Origin: Fallopia convolvulus
Taxonomy: Eukaryota > Streptophyta > Magnoliopsida > Caryophyllales > Polygonaceae
Assembly (NCBI GenBank): GCA_964016875.1
Contig: OZ024733.1
Location: 3,949,484 to 4,013,483 of the forward strand
Reading direction: 5' to 3'
Length of the DNA stretch: 64,000 nucleotides
Positions 34,361-46,795 of the stretch are shown here, piece by piece (the stretch's first letter is position 1; each line of letters opens with the position of its first letter). Under the pieces are notes generated by a model that ran no database searches, was not told the origin of the DNA, and worked only from the letters and a program-made list of their open reading frames with translations. The position numbers and the translations under genes were made by a program.

Positions 34361-35199
34361 GGCTCCACTCGATAGTTATTATTTGGGCACTAACGGTGTT
34401 TATCGATCTTATCAAGAAAAAATAAGCATATTTATATGTGTTCAGTAATACATACTTATTGAAGGTGACGAATCTCATTTTCGGTACTTATTTGATAAAA
34501 TAAAATAAGTAACCCCCAACCCCAACCATATGATGCTTATAGTACTTATCTCAAAAGGCATAAACTTTCTTTTTTCAAATTTACCCCTCAAAATATACCC
34601 CACCCGCATCTCTATCAAACCCTTATCCCTCACTCTCGAATCTGCCATTGATGCTCGACCCATCATCATTGGCGTCCCGCCGTCAGCCACACCGTCATAG
34701 CCTCCTACACTGGCGATGCTGGATCCACCACCAAAGGCATCTAGAGTTCGCCGACGATTCTGGAATCCGTCACTGAATCTACAATCACCACCACGGTAGC
34801 TGCCATAGGGATTACTTCAGCGATACGGTCGTATTCTGTTATGTCTGTGCTTGTGTCCGAGCAAAGATTGGTCGCTTGCAAGATGGGTTCAGCCGGGGAT
34901 TGGTCCTACGACCTTCACAAGTTCGAGGTTTAGTCATAGATTGGTAGTCAAGGTTTAGTCGGAGATTGGTCGCATGTGAGACGACCTGTGAGATTAGTAG
35001 TCAATGGCTTTCCGATCCTCTCGCCAGATTGATTTTTCATTCTCATTTTTATTTTGAAAATACTTCATACCCTGTTTTTTTATTTCACAAAGAAAATAAA
35101 CTCTAACCAGCCTCTACCAAACAACCTCTAGATTATTTGAAAAATAAACACCTAATTTCATCACCTACTTTCAAAATGTAATATTAGTATCAACTCATA

Positions 35200-36339
35200 G
35201 AGGTTGATTCACATGGAAATGGGGCTTATCATGAAAACTAAGAACAAATGAGGACCCTTGGATTTGAGAAATGGATGGCTAAGATTAGAAGAGATAGGGG
35301 CAAAATGGTAATTTTGACAAAAAATAAAAAATAAAAAAAATTAATTTTTTTTAAATTTTCTTAGTTTCTCTTGTTTTTGCCAAAAACACGAAATTTGATT
35401 TTTTACGTTACGTTCACGTATTTTATGCATATGTTCACACTATTATAAGACATGTTCACATATTATCACATTTTTCAGTTAAGATATTTTATAATACGTT
35501 CACATATATTACAAGTGTGTTCATATATTATTACTGTTTGTTCATGTTTTATGGTCATGTATTCATGTTCGATTAAATCATAATACAAGCGTTAAACGGC
35601 TTAAAAAATTTTGACAAAATTTTTTATTTTTATTTTTATTTTTTCGCTTATTTTTGCCAAAACCACGACGGTTGACATTTTACGTTTTGTTCACATATTT
35701 TATACACATGTTCACATTTTTACAAGGTCTATTCACATATAACAGCATTTTAATTTCAGAAAATTTAGTATACGTTCACATATAATATAGATAAGTTCAC
35801 ATATTAGTATTGCATGTTCACGTTTTATGGCCTTATGTTCATACTCGGTTTACATCATTCTACATACGTAAAAAGACTTAAAAAATAAAGTAAGAAAATA
35901 AAAAATAATTTTTATTATTATTTAATTTTTTTTTAATTTGTAATTTTTTCGCTTATTTTTGCCAAAACACGACGGTTGACATTTTACGTTCTGTTCACAT
36001 ATTTTATACACATGTTCACATTTTTACAAGGGTTGTTCACATATAATCGCATTTTAACTTCAGAAAATTTAGTATGCGTTCACATATAATATAGATACGT
36101 TCACATATTAGTATTGCATGTTCACGTTTTATGGCTTTATGTTCATACTCGATTTACATCATTCTACATACGTAAAAAGACTTAAAAAAATAAAGTAAGA
36201 AAATTAAAAAAAATAATTTTATTTTATTTTTTTATTTTTTTAATCGAATGGCCTAGATTCATTTCTAGTGTTTCAATCGGATGGTCCAGATTTGTTCTTA
36301 GTTTTCATGATATGCCCCATTTTCATTTGATTCAATCTC
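35200..36339. mobile_element. MULE-type MITE with 50-bp terminal repeats
   Basis: The arms are about 50 bp and contain GGGGCTTATCATGAAAACTA on the left, with a near-identical inverted partner on the right. The flanks carry a perfect 10-bp duplication TCAACTCATA (35190-35199 and 36340-36349). Long TIRs plus a 9-11 bp duplication indicate Mutator-like origin. The interior is three tandem units of 277-305 bp without coding capacity. Confidence 0.82.
35369..36236. repeat. Three tandem units of about 290 bp, GTTCACAT-rich
   Basis: Units start at about 35369, 35646 and 35951, each with TTTTTGCCAAAA. Units 2 and 3 are very similar; unit 1 is diverged. GTTCACAT or close variants recur several times per unit. 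Confidence 0.85.
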
Positions 36340-36375
36340 TCAACTCATATAAATACCGATTTACTGAATGGATCG

Positions 36376-37274
36376 TTAATTTAAACACAAATTAGTCAAT
36401 CATATTGTTATATTATATTTGAGAATATAGTTTGAAATAGTTAAATCTCATTTAGATTGAGGAGTCTTTTGATATGGGAAATGCTCGAGTTGTAATTTTT
36501 GTAGGCGTGGTTATATTTTCAAATTTGAGATATGAACAAATCACATAATTGTGTTGTGATGGTAGACACCTTCTAATATATGGGCCAAGTCCAGTAGCTA
36601 CGAAATAATGAAGCCCAAAATAGTGGTCCCGAATGCTCAGGTTTTGGAAATAAGTAAACCTATGTTAGTGTCATCCCACACATCTCGTCTCATATTATAT
36701 TCTCAAATCTCAAGGGAAGAAATGACCTACAAAAGACATCCACTTCTTACACAAAAAAAAAAAAAAAAAAAAAAAGAAAACGGTTTTTTCTAAAGAATGA
36801 CTATTTCAGTTTCAACTACGTTGTTTATCCTTGAAATTATTATGAATTGTTGTATTTGATATAGCGAGTACAAATGCACAAGGGGAGTGAAATTGTGAAT
36901 TATTGAATTTTGGTGAAAATTGTTGGAACGCGGGTTTGTACATATGATTTCCTACTATTTGGCAAAGAATTGGAACATAATTAGACCATTTAACGTTACA
37001 AGAAAACAAGGCAATGCAGTCTAAACGGAAGACCATAGGTTAATAGGATTGGACTAATACGGTTTGGTTCACGGACAAGCTGTTTTGGAAAATTAAGAAA
37101 TTCTTTCCTTTTATAAATAAAATTTTTCGGTCATAATTATGTTGAATAACTCTATCCACATAATCACTTAATGTCTATTTAATTATTTTAAACGCATTAA
37201 TGTTTGCCTTGTATTGTTAAAAACAAGCTAGACTTTAAGAGTTGGTCAATGAATTCCAAACTCTTGTAAGTTAG
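36376..37274. other. Spacer with a 23-nt poly(A) tract
   Basis: No coding region. A run of 23 A lies at 36753-36775 and could be the tail of a retroposed sequence lying to its left, but I found no flanking duplication or source. Confidence 0.5.
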
Positions 37275-37699
37275 TGTTGGAACATTCATTGTTTCATGGT
37301 TCCTCTTAGTTCTGATAATAACAAACTTATATTGTATAACTTTCCTCTGCATGTAAGTGTTTCAGGAAAACAAGTACATCGTCAAGAGTGAGGAACATTG
37401 TGAGGAATAATGGAGGGAACGAGTGACAAATTTCATGAAGCGCATCTCAAAGGGACGTGACTTTTTATTATGGCAAGTTACCAGATCTTCTACGAGCGAT
37501 CTTCCACGAAGATATGACAACTATGCTCGGTTGCTTGAGAAGATTAAGGAAGGATAAGATCAAGCTTGCATGATCTTATCTAGGAGATCCGATATCATTT
37601 GATTTTTGAAGGTATCGAAATGGTTGAGGATACAAATCATCATAAAATACTTTCCTTAAGTGGAATATCAGCACAGTTAGGCAAGAATTGCGTATGAGA
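37275..37699 (+). mobile_element. 5' LTR of the outer element, first part
   Basis: It matches 60378-60852 of the 3' LTR (CATCGTCAAGAGTGA, GTTACCAGATCTTCTACGAG, GGCAAGAATTGCG). It stops at TATGAGA where the CACTA transposon begins and resumes at 56511. Confidence 0.8.
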
Positions 37700-37719
37700 C
37701 ACTGCTGGAAAATGCGTCT

Positions 37720-38320
37720 CTAGCCAGGAAAATAGACACGACTTCAGCCACAAAAATAACCATGAAATCACGTTAGCCACGACATCCCCAACGGATTGCC
37801 CTACAAAAGGTGCCCTGGGGCTAAAACGGTCGAGGCTAAATATTACTCTGGAAAAGAACCACAAAATTCTAGTTTTGTGGCTATTTAGGTGCAAATAATA
37901 GCCGCGAACAAGTTCATTGCTAAATTTGTGGCTATTGGCCACGAAAGTCACGTTCAGCCATATTAGCCAGAATTGAATTTCGTGATTGGTTTTGAGTGCA
38001 TCACCATCCAATTTTAGCCACAAATGTATTTTGTATCTAAATTCGAGTCGAATTTGAAGTCATAATCGCCCATATTTCGTGGTCATTAGCCTTGAAATTT
38101 GCCATGAATCTATTTAGTGGGAAAATCCGGTGCCATTTAGCCTTAACATTTGCATTGAATGTATTTGTTAGGAAATTTGTGGCCATTTAGCCTTGACATT
38201 TGAATTGAATCTATTTGGTGGTAAAAAAACTATTGGTATTTGTTTGGTCGAAAAAAGCTATTGGTATTTAACCTTGAAATTGGCTTTGAAAACATTTCGT
38301 TTCAAATTTTGTGATCAAAT
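37720..38320. repeat. Left subterminal repeat region of the CACTA element
   Basis: Variants of TAGCCACGAA, TTTGTGGCTA and TTAGCCTTGAAATTTG recur in both orientations. Such subterminal repeats are the binding sites for TNPA-type proteins in En/Spm. The corresponding right region is at about 55954-56495. Confidence 0.75.
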
Positions 38321-38742
38321 AAATAACCATTAACAAAAAAAGGGAAATATGCCATAATATATGCATTATCATAATGCACCAATTGCATTATGATAATCCA
38401 CCAATTGCATTATCATAATGCGATTAGCTAGAACCTGCTAATTGAAAAAACAGCATTATAAACAACCTGCTAATAAAAAACCAGAATTATAGCTAAGAAT
38501 CCAGCACTAGCAAGTGCACAACAACCATCCAAAGAATCCACCATACAATATCGAAAATATCCAACACAACAAACCGTCTAAAAAGCAATCCACCAACAAA
38601 CACAATTCACAAGAAAGACAATTCAGAGAGAGGTAAAACAGCCCAACCACTTGAAAGAAAGTCAAGAAATGACATTATCCATGTTGCCTCCAATGTGTTT
38701 AAACAACTGCTCAAGCATAACTTTGAGTGCCTTGTTCTGGGT
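38321..38742. other. Non-coding 3' flank of the CACTA TNPA-like gene
   Basis: AT-rich with CATTATCATAATGC inverted repeats (38363-38425). No coding region. Confidence 0.5.
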
Positions 38743-41151
38743 TTAAATTTCCACATTTTGATTTTGAAGAGTCTTCATCTCCTCTCGCATCTCCTTTATC
38801 TCATCCTTTAGAGGCTCAATAACTTGATGAGTGTGGAAAAGGCTAGAGGAGCGGGAAGGATTCCTAGATTCGAGCTTTCCCGTGTGAAAGAGGGCGACCC
38901 CTTCATCAGCCATTGCAAAAATCCTACGACTAGCATAACCGTCACAAGCGTTAATCCATAGTTCGGTCGCCCTAACACTTGAGATTGGTCCATCCCCATG
39001 CTCAACAGCCACAAGGCTTTCAAATTCAGCCTAAAAAACAATGCAAAATAGCAACAAAAACATGAAGCAAGAATAATAGGTACTGGTGCATATCAATGCA
39101 AAAACATGAAGCAAGAAAACATGAAGCAAGAATAATAGGTATTGGTGCATATCAATGCAAAAACATGAAGCGAGAATAACAATAAGAAGAATAATAGGTG
39201 GATTGAGATTGAATCAACAAATCAAGAATGCAACAATAGATAAAAATCAATCAAGAATAAAACAAAAAGCAATTGAGAGAAATCAAGGTCTATCACTCCA
39301 ACAAAAACAACAACATCAAATTTATGCATATATTTTATGTGATTTTTTTTCTGCAACATCAACAAAAACAGCAATTGCAAGAGTCTGTGTACCGGTGCAT
39401 ATTTTTGATGGGATTTAGCAAATGAAAATTGAAGTTTTCATGTCTATTGATTCACAAGGAACCAAAGAGAAGCAAATTCACCTAAGGAGAAGCAAAAGAG
39501 AACCCTAAATATCGACAAATCCACAACATCACCATTCAAGTTCTCAAACACACATCTCGAACCAAACTTTCAAGTTGTCACTCTCAAAAATCCAAAACAA
39601 ATAACATAGAGAGGAGAAGAACCAAACAAAACCAAAGAGGGAGAGCCATCAAGGGGGAGAGAGAGAGAACCATAAGCACAAAATCATCCAGGAGGTTCAT
39701 GTTTATTGATTCATTTGTCTAAATTTTGAATATGCAAAATACTTGAATTTAATTTCCTATTTAAAGTAGCTATATCTATTTATACATAATATCATACAAA
39801 ATGAACTCAAATTCAATCAAACATGAATCCAAAACCATAAGCACAAAAAGAACAAAAATAATTGAATATACTTACAATGATTGCAGTTGGTCGTTCACCT
39901 AGTCCAGTCCCATCCTCCTTTGACCACAATTTTTTGACCACCTCTGAAATAAGCGGCATGCTCCCATACTCCTTTTCCTTGCAAAAAAAAGAGTAAAGTC
40001 AACTTAAATACTTATTTTTAAACAACAAACAGATTTTTACTTAAAATTTGAAAAGTGAAAGTACTTACCATAACTTCCATGCATTTGGTAAACTTTCGAG
40101 AACCTCCTCGATAATTTCCAGCCTCTAACGACCTCTTTGATGACCGATTTTGGGCATTCACTTGAGCTTGTCTCACATAATTGGGATCCGTTTTCCTTAT
40201 GGTGTTCTTTCTCTCCCAATTCTTCTCAGAAACAAAGAAAGGTTTGGTCTTGTTTCCACGATGCTTCTTAAAGACATTGGTGATGTGTTTTCCGGTTTGG
40301 TGTAAAAAGACCTTTTGCATCAGTTCATCAGATTCCCTCCAATAAAAAAATTTCTGCATTGATGACAAAAAAGACACTCATATTGAAGCAAGGTCTAGCA
40401 ATTCAACAAAAATAGCAAAATCAAATGGTCTTTAAAAATGTAGTTCCTTTCTAACAACCATTTCTAACAAATGGTACTTGAAAAAACAGCTCCATCAATG
40501 GTTCTTTAAAAAAACAGCAACCTTACATTGGTACTTAAACAAAAAAAAGCAACATGAACTTGTTTAAAAAAAAACAGCAACATGAACTTAAAGTTGATCT
40601 TAGCAACAACATGAAATGTCACTACGCAGAAAATAAGTCATGTATAGAATTAGTAAATGTAAAAAACAGCAACATCACCATAAACTCTTCAAACCACATC
40701 GTCTTAACTGGCCCCGGTACTTTAGAAATACTTATCCATGGACCATTGTAGTGGCCATGCACGATTTCCTTCGTCTTGGAGTAGGCAGCTTTGCGTGGTT
40801 CAAAATCACTACAAGGAAATGGATATAATTAGTAAATTTACAATGTAAATCAAATTAATAAAAAAGTTTGAAAGGTTACCGGATTCCGTCTCCTTTAATC
40901 CATATAAGCAGCTTTGGTTGAGTAGACTCTTCATCTTCTTGATCATCTTCACCTTCCTCTTGTTCTTCTTCACCTTCCTCGTCATCTTCCTCAAGCTCTT
41001 CCTCATGGTCTTCCTCAAGCTCTTCCTCAAGCTCTTCCTCGTGCTCTTCCTCGTGTTCTTCCTCCACTTCTTCACCGTAGTCTTCATGAACTTGTTCATT
41101 GTCTTCTTCGAAGCCCTCTTCTTTGTATGCCTCATTGTTTTCATCATTCAC
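38743..41151 (-). pseudogene. TNPA / Transposase_24-like gene of the CACTA element, multi-exon
   Basis: TNPA-type proteins bind the subterminal repeats and bring the ends together. At least five exons can be followed: 41151 to about 40879 (very acidic, Glu-rich repeats); about 40810-40690 (YNGPWISISKVPGPVK); about 40377-40070 (KNWERKNTIRKTDPNYV, ENRSSKR-like segment); about 39985-39880 (KEKEYGSMPLISEVV); and 39030-38743 (VEHGDGPISSVRATELW, then a coiled coil LKDEIKEMREEMKTLQNQN). Content and order match plant Transposase_24 (PF03004). The first exon ends at a good GT donor. Exon edges are approximate. I see no obvious stop inside the exons, so it may be intact, but I cannot confirm it. Confidence 0.6.
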
Positions 41152-42809
41152 TTGCGAGGGTGTGAGAATGGGGTTAGGGCTGGGATTGTTTACAAGAGCT
41201 CTTGGATTTGAGAGAACTTGTTGTGAATGAGGTCATTGAGTGAGCTTAGGGCTGGGATTTCTTGAAGCAACCCTTTCCTTATAGAGAACTTGTTATGGAC
41301 GAAGTGTTGGACTATTATTAGGGTTAGGAGTTCTTGAAGGGTCAAGAACTTGTTGTGAAGAAGATGCTAGAGTGAGATTAGGCTTGGTTTTCTTCAAAGA
41401 AGTGCTTGGAGCACATGGAACTAGGATTGGAGAAGGGATGACATGTTGTGGAGCAACTTGTTGTTGGGCAACTTTTTTAAATCTTGGACTACTACGAACC
41501 GGGAAAGTTGGCTGTAACCGAGGAGGTCTTTTAGGACTTTGAAGAAGCTGCTCCGAAGAAGTACGAGGAGCACGAGCGAAGTTGTAGTTGAGATTTTAGG
41601 CTCGTCCTCGTGCTGTGCTTCTAAGGTGACACATGATTCAACCAAACCTTGCAAAACAGCATACCAAAAACAGTGAAGTTACAAACTGTAGTAAAGACAT
41701 AAGGCGGATCACAGAGAACCAAATGCACATAAGGAGAAGTAACACCAATTTCTGTGAATGCAAGACAAGCAACACCAATTTCACATGAGTTGAGCACAAG
41801 CAAGACAAGAAACACCATTTCGAACCCTAAAGCATGAAAAGTTGTTCTAATAGACACACATCAACAAATTAAACCCCGAGTCTAAAAAATGAAAGACATG
41901 CAAGGAGAATCAAGGAGAATCAAGGAGAAGCAACACCAATTTCTGTGAATGCAAGACAAGCAACACCAATTTCACATGAGTTGAGCACATGCAAGACAAG
42001 CAACACCATTTTGAACCCTAAAGAATGAAAAGTTGTTCTAATAGACACACACCAAAAAATGAACCAAAGAGATGAAGACATGCAAATTCGAACCCTACAA
42101 ATCGACATAATGGACCAAAGAGAAGCAATTTCACATAAGGAGATAGAACCATAAATTCCACAACATCACCATTCATGTTCTCAAACACAAATCTCGAACC
42201 AAACTTTCAGGTTCTCAATCTCAAACTTCCAAAACAATAACATACATCAAGGGTTAGAGAGTGGGTGGAAGCAATATCGGATCTAGAACAAAACAAAACC
42301 AAAGAACCGACTTGATCACTTGAGCTCTAACCAAATCCTTCTCCAGAAATCCCTAACCAGACTTGATCACTTGAGCTCTAACCAAATCTTTCTCCAGAAA
42401 GCTCAAACCTTGTTCTTCACGTGAGAGAGCTCGAACAGTCGAACCAAAGAGAGGGAGAGGCATCTGGAAAAGTGAGGTGCAAATGAGAGGTAGGGTTAGC
42501 GAGTGCTTGTACTCAAATAAGAGGAAAGTGATGGGCTTGGGGTGTATTTTGGGCCCAAAATCACTCAAAATTTCCCTCCTAGTCAAATATCTAGCCCGCC
42601 AATCCCAAATATTTTTCCCTCCTTAATTTCAACCGAGATGAACTTTCCCTCCTTAATGAACTTTCCCTCCCTCCTAGATGAATTTTCCATTCTAGCATAA
42701 TTTTCACTCCTAATAGAAAAATAATTTTGGTAGAAAATAAATTACAAATCATATTTTGCAAAAGGAAAATCATGTTGATATAAAATAAATGAAACTAGGA
42801 TAAGATGAA
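41152..42809. repeat. CACTA inter-gene region with internal duplications
   Basis: A block of about 130 bp (AACACCAATTTCTGTGAATG... to ...AAAAGTTGTTCTAATAGACA) occurs at about 41732-41865 and again at 41934-42050. A separate unit of about 50 bp (GACTTGATCACTTGAGCTCT...) is tandemly repeated at 42309-42400. No convincing gene lies here; short frames look like antisense or chance ORFs. Confidence 0.7.
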
Positions 42810-45800
42810 TTACCACTCATAATTTTCGGAACTTGAATCTAATGGAAAAACATCTTCTTCGTCATCATTTGCAATGTCCGAGTTATCCTCGTCGCTTTGA
42901 ACATCGTATGCTTCTTCATGCTGAGAAAGTGGATCATTAAGATGTAATGGTAATGAGTGAATTGACGACTCTGGAAATCCATAAATCTCAAATTCCTCCG
43001 GTTGTAATGGGTCTAAATCATTTGGCTCATCCTCCTTTCTCTCTGTCCATCGTTGCTCAACTCTAGCTCGAGGCTTTGTCTTACACACATATCTCCAAAA
43101 GGATCATGGTTGTTATATCGCCTCTTCACATTAATCTCCTGAAATATATGGGCCATGACACAACCTTTTTGGATGGGTACCAAGCCAAACTATGTATCAA
43201 CACATGATACTCTTCTGGGGGTATAGGACTTTTTTATTCAAAACCTGTAATATTGTTAATGAAACTTTTATATGTATATATATGTAATGCATAATAACAT
43301 CCCAAAGATATTCAATGTGCATTTAAACTTACATAATCATGAAACCAATCACAAAAGCAATTGGCAATAGCAGTCGGATCTCCTTGTCCTACCGTATTTT
43401 GAAACGCACTGCATGTGAAAATGAACAAGAATTGAAAGTGGGATATTATTTGGATGGGCATGTATTTATATATATAAGTTAAAGTCACTTACTCGACGTA
43501 AGAGTCAACCTCTCTACAATTAAGTAGGATATACGTCCATGCCACGTGAAAATCTCTCCCCTTGGTCATCCATACAACCTTACATTTTCCTCTTGCACGC
43601 CCCGGATGGTTGAAAATGGAAATTTGAGGATGAGTGTCATTGGTTTCCTCCTCCCTGGTAGTTTTCTTTCTCTTGGACAAGTCTTGAGGCTAGGGATAAT
43701 GTCGAGTGAATGTCGTTATCTCCTCAAACAAATATGATTCCACTATGGACGCCTCCACCTTTTGTGGATTCATCATGTTCCCTTTCAACTTGAATAAGAA
43801 GTGCTCAGCTGGATACATCCATTGGTATTGTACTGGACCCCCTAATTTTGCCTCATATGCTAAATGTAGAATGAGATGCTCAATACAATCAAAGAAAGAT
43901 GGTGGAAATATCCTTTCCAACTGGCACAATATAAGAGGTGTGGCACGTTCTAAATCCTCAATACATTTCATCTCAAGTGTGGATGAACATAATGATTGGA
44001 AAAATAAGCTCAATTCTGTCAATGGCCCCCACACACTCACAGGTAGAAGTTCCTTAAAAGCAATTGGTAGAAGTCTTTGCATGAACACGTGACAATCATG
44101 ACTTTTCATTCCGATTAGTCTACCCTATTGCAATCGCGCACACCGACCAATATTGGAGACATACCCATCTGGAAAACTCAAGCGCCTTAACCAAATAAGC
44201 AAGGTTGTCTTTTTTTCTTTATCTAATCCATACACTGCTTTTGGTTTAGGGCCCTTATGGTTATCCTCCACCTGAAGCTCTATGCGATTACAATATAGGC
44301 GCAAGTCCTTCCTCGATCTTATGTTGTCTTTTATCTTCCCCTTAACATCCATTACAGTGTTAATCAAGTTCTCAAACACATTTTTCTCAATATGCATGAC
44401 ATCAAGGTTGTGTCGAAGCAAATTATGCTTCCAATAAGGAAGCATCCAGAAAATGCTTTTCTTTGTGAACTTATGAGCTTCAACATAGCCATCTGGATAT
44501 TTACGTGGAGACTCCATGGCAGTCGGCAAACCTTGAACACGTTTCCACATCTCTTGACTTGATAAATACGGAATAGGAGGATCATCCTCCGTTCTCCCTT
44601 TGTAAAAGTTTATCCAATTGGTCCTGAATGGGTGATCTAATTCCAACAAGCACCGATGGCAATCAAACCATGAAGCCTTCCATCCATGTTGTAAACGAAA
44701 GGCTTTTGTGTTCTCCATGCAACGAGGACAAGAATAAATACTAGTAGTACTCCACCCAGATAACATGCCATACGTAGGGAAATCATTCACTGTCCACATA
44801 AGAGCTGCACGCATCCTAAATTTTTTTTCCAGTACAAACATCAAAAGTTGGCACACCCTCTCTCCACAACAAAAGCAGCTCATCAATCAATGGTTGCATA
44901 CAAATATCTATTAGCTTCTTTGGATTCTCTGGACCTGGAACAATGGTACTTAAGAACAAATAAGGAGCCTTTATGCACATATCCGGAGGTAGGTTGTAGG
45001 GGGTGACAATCACTGGCCAAGTCGAATATGTCTTGCCAAACTTACCAAATACGGAAAATCCATCTGAACACAAACATAATCTCACATTACGAATATTTAA
45101 TGCAAACCTTGGAAAGGTTCTATCAAAATGTTTCCAAGCCTCAACATCTGATGGGTGACTCATATACCCTTCATCTGTTTAGTGTAAAGCATGCCAACGC
45201 ATCCTTGAAGTTGTTTCGTCCATAGCATACAATTGATGCAAACGTGGGATCAATGGCAAGTACTGTAACACCTTATTAGGTATTGGCTTTCCTTTTTGAG
45301 ACAAACAAGGTCGATACCTTGGACTATTGCAAAATTTGCACTCAATAGCATCAACATCATCCTTCCAAAACAACATACAACCTTGGGGGCAAAGGTGTAT
45401 CTTTTGCTGGGGCAACCCCAACTCTTTAGTCAACCTCTTATGTTCATAGAAACGTTTTGGAAAGTTGTTGTCTTTTGGCAATACATTATTGACTTTCTGG
45501 AGAAGTGCACTATATCCAGCCTGTGACATATTGTATTTGGTCTTTAACTCCATAAAAGAACCGACTGCAGCTAACTGTGACACATGAGAACCGTCATATA
45601 ATGGTTGATCTGTTGCCCTCAAAACATCATTGAAGCGCTCAGATAAGAAGGACATTTCCTCAAGAACATGGTTGATCGGTTGTTCCATGCTAATTGCTTC
45701 TTCATGAACATGGTTGATCGGTTGGTCCATGTTAATTTCTTCTTCATGAACATAGTTTTCAAACTCTACATGACTACTACTTGGCTCATTCACATAATTG

Positions 45801-46224
45801 TTAGGGTCAAACCACGAAGGTGGAACAAAATTTGGATCAACTGCATCAAAAACCATTCTTTGAGTAGGATTCAAGCTATCAAATAAATGCATCCCAATCC
45901 CAAAGAAATCCATATCATTGTGATTTGAAGTAGGATTCAAGTCTTCCAAGGGAGGTGAGTTGGCAAATGGTGATTCTCCGTGTGCGGTCCACCAATAATA
46001 ACTGTCGACAAAACCTTTTCTGAATAGATGAAGATGAACAATGTCTTTATCTTGAAAATTTCCATTCTTGCAAAGGAAACAAGGACATTTGATCTTCTAC
46101 CATCCATGAAATTCGGTTAAGCTATTGCAAACTTAATGAATGTTTCAACACCATCAAAAAATTCGCTTCTCAAACCTTCACCATTAGGAAGCCATCTATC
46201 ACACATCCACTCACGATTGTCCAT
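42810..46224 (-). pseudogene. TNP2-type CACTA transposase gene, with stops and a frameshift
   Basis: Catalytic transposase. It starts at 46224 with a transposase-associated domain (MDNREWMCDRWLP, DGVETFIKFA). It continues at 45949-45179, with Cys motifs CPQGCMLFW and CKFCNSPRY, and at 45163-44816 (LCLCSDGFSVFGK, WPVIVTPYNLPP). A frameshift near 44820 leads into 44886-44125, with GWSTTSIYSCPRCM, LLRHNLDVMHIEKNVFENL and GPKPKAVYGL, the core of the tnp2 domain (PF02992). 44109-43690 carries a DUF4218-like region (PAEHFLFKLKGNM). Further exons at about 43680-43489, 43410-43330 and 43088-42810 follow GT/AG introns and end in an acidic tail SSSENYEW. In-frame stops near 46120, 45164 and 44123 suggest it is inactive. 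Confidence 0.82.
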
Positions 46225-46697
46225 GTTATATATGGTACCTATATTCAAATAAGTAATAATTACTATATCAAAAACAAGAAAAATATTAGGAACAAAATTA
46301 AGAACAAGTGGCTAATTTCGTGGTTAATTTTGAATATTTTATCACTTAAAATAGGTTACAATCTACAATGTATGTTGTTATTCTCAAAAAATATAAACAT
46401 AAGCATAACACACTTACCAGATTCAAGCAATTGCGGGTGATAGGCAAACGATAGAATGGTTTTGACCCTCAAGACCCACTCTGTTAGTAACAAAACAAAG
46501 AACTCGTGCCAAACTTTGTGGCTAATCTCGTGGCTACTTGTGAAAAATTTCCCAAAAAGCAAATTACTTATCCACAAAAGCAAGAACCTATCTTGCACTA
46601 ACAATGGAAGAGAAATTGACCACTTGAACAAGAATATACCAGATTCAAAAGAAGAAATCAATCAAACTTGGTTTCCATATATTTTGTTTACTTGAGA
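46225..46697. other. CACTA 5' region upstream of the transposase, up to the copia insertion
   Basis: AT-rich, with a few GTGGCTAATCTCGTGGCTA-type repeats near 46310 and 46517 like the subterminal regions. It probably holds the transposase promoter. The copia element begins at about 46698. Confidence 0.5.
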
Positions 46698-46720
46698 CAA
46701 ATTACTAATGATCCTACAAT

Positions 46721-46732
46721 TGGTATCAGAGC
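46721..46732 (+). other. Primer-binding site, initiator tRNA-Met
   Basis: TGGTATCAGAGC, 2 nt inside the end of the 5' LTR remnant (CCTACA then AT). Exact match to the standard copia PBS. Confidence 0.88.
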
Positions 46733-46795
46733 GTAAGCTCTAGATTTTGTTTTTAGTACTTATCTTATAGGAAAATTACTTCAACCAACACTGCT

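Larger units (their letters stand above)
34361..36375. mobile_element. Tourist-like (PIF/Harbinger) element containing a MULE MITE
   Basis: Ends GGCTCCACTCGATAG and (reverse complement of the right end) CGATCCATTCAGTAAAT are flanked by TTA on both sides (34358-34360 and 36376-36378). They resemble the MITE at 16397-16848, as do internal stretches such as GATAAAATAAAATAAG and CCCCCAACC. Without the nested MULE MITE the unit is about 865 bp and has no transposase. Confidence 0.65.

Noticed and set aside
36480..36775. Retroposed gene or SINE ending in the 23-nt poly(A)
   Set aside because: No flanking duplication, no pol III boxes and no source sequence recognised.
40918..41211. Hydrophobic plus-strand frame that looks like a membrane protein
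   Set aside because: It is the antisense reading of the Glu-rich CACTA exon; GAA/GAG codons read backwards give Phe and Leu.
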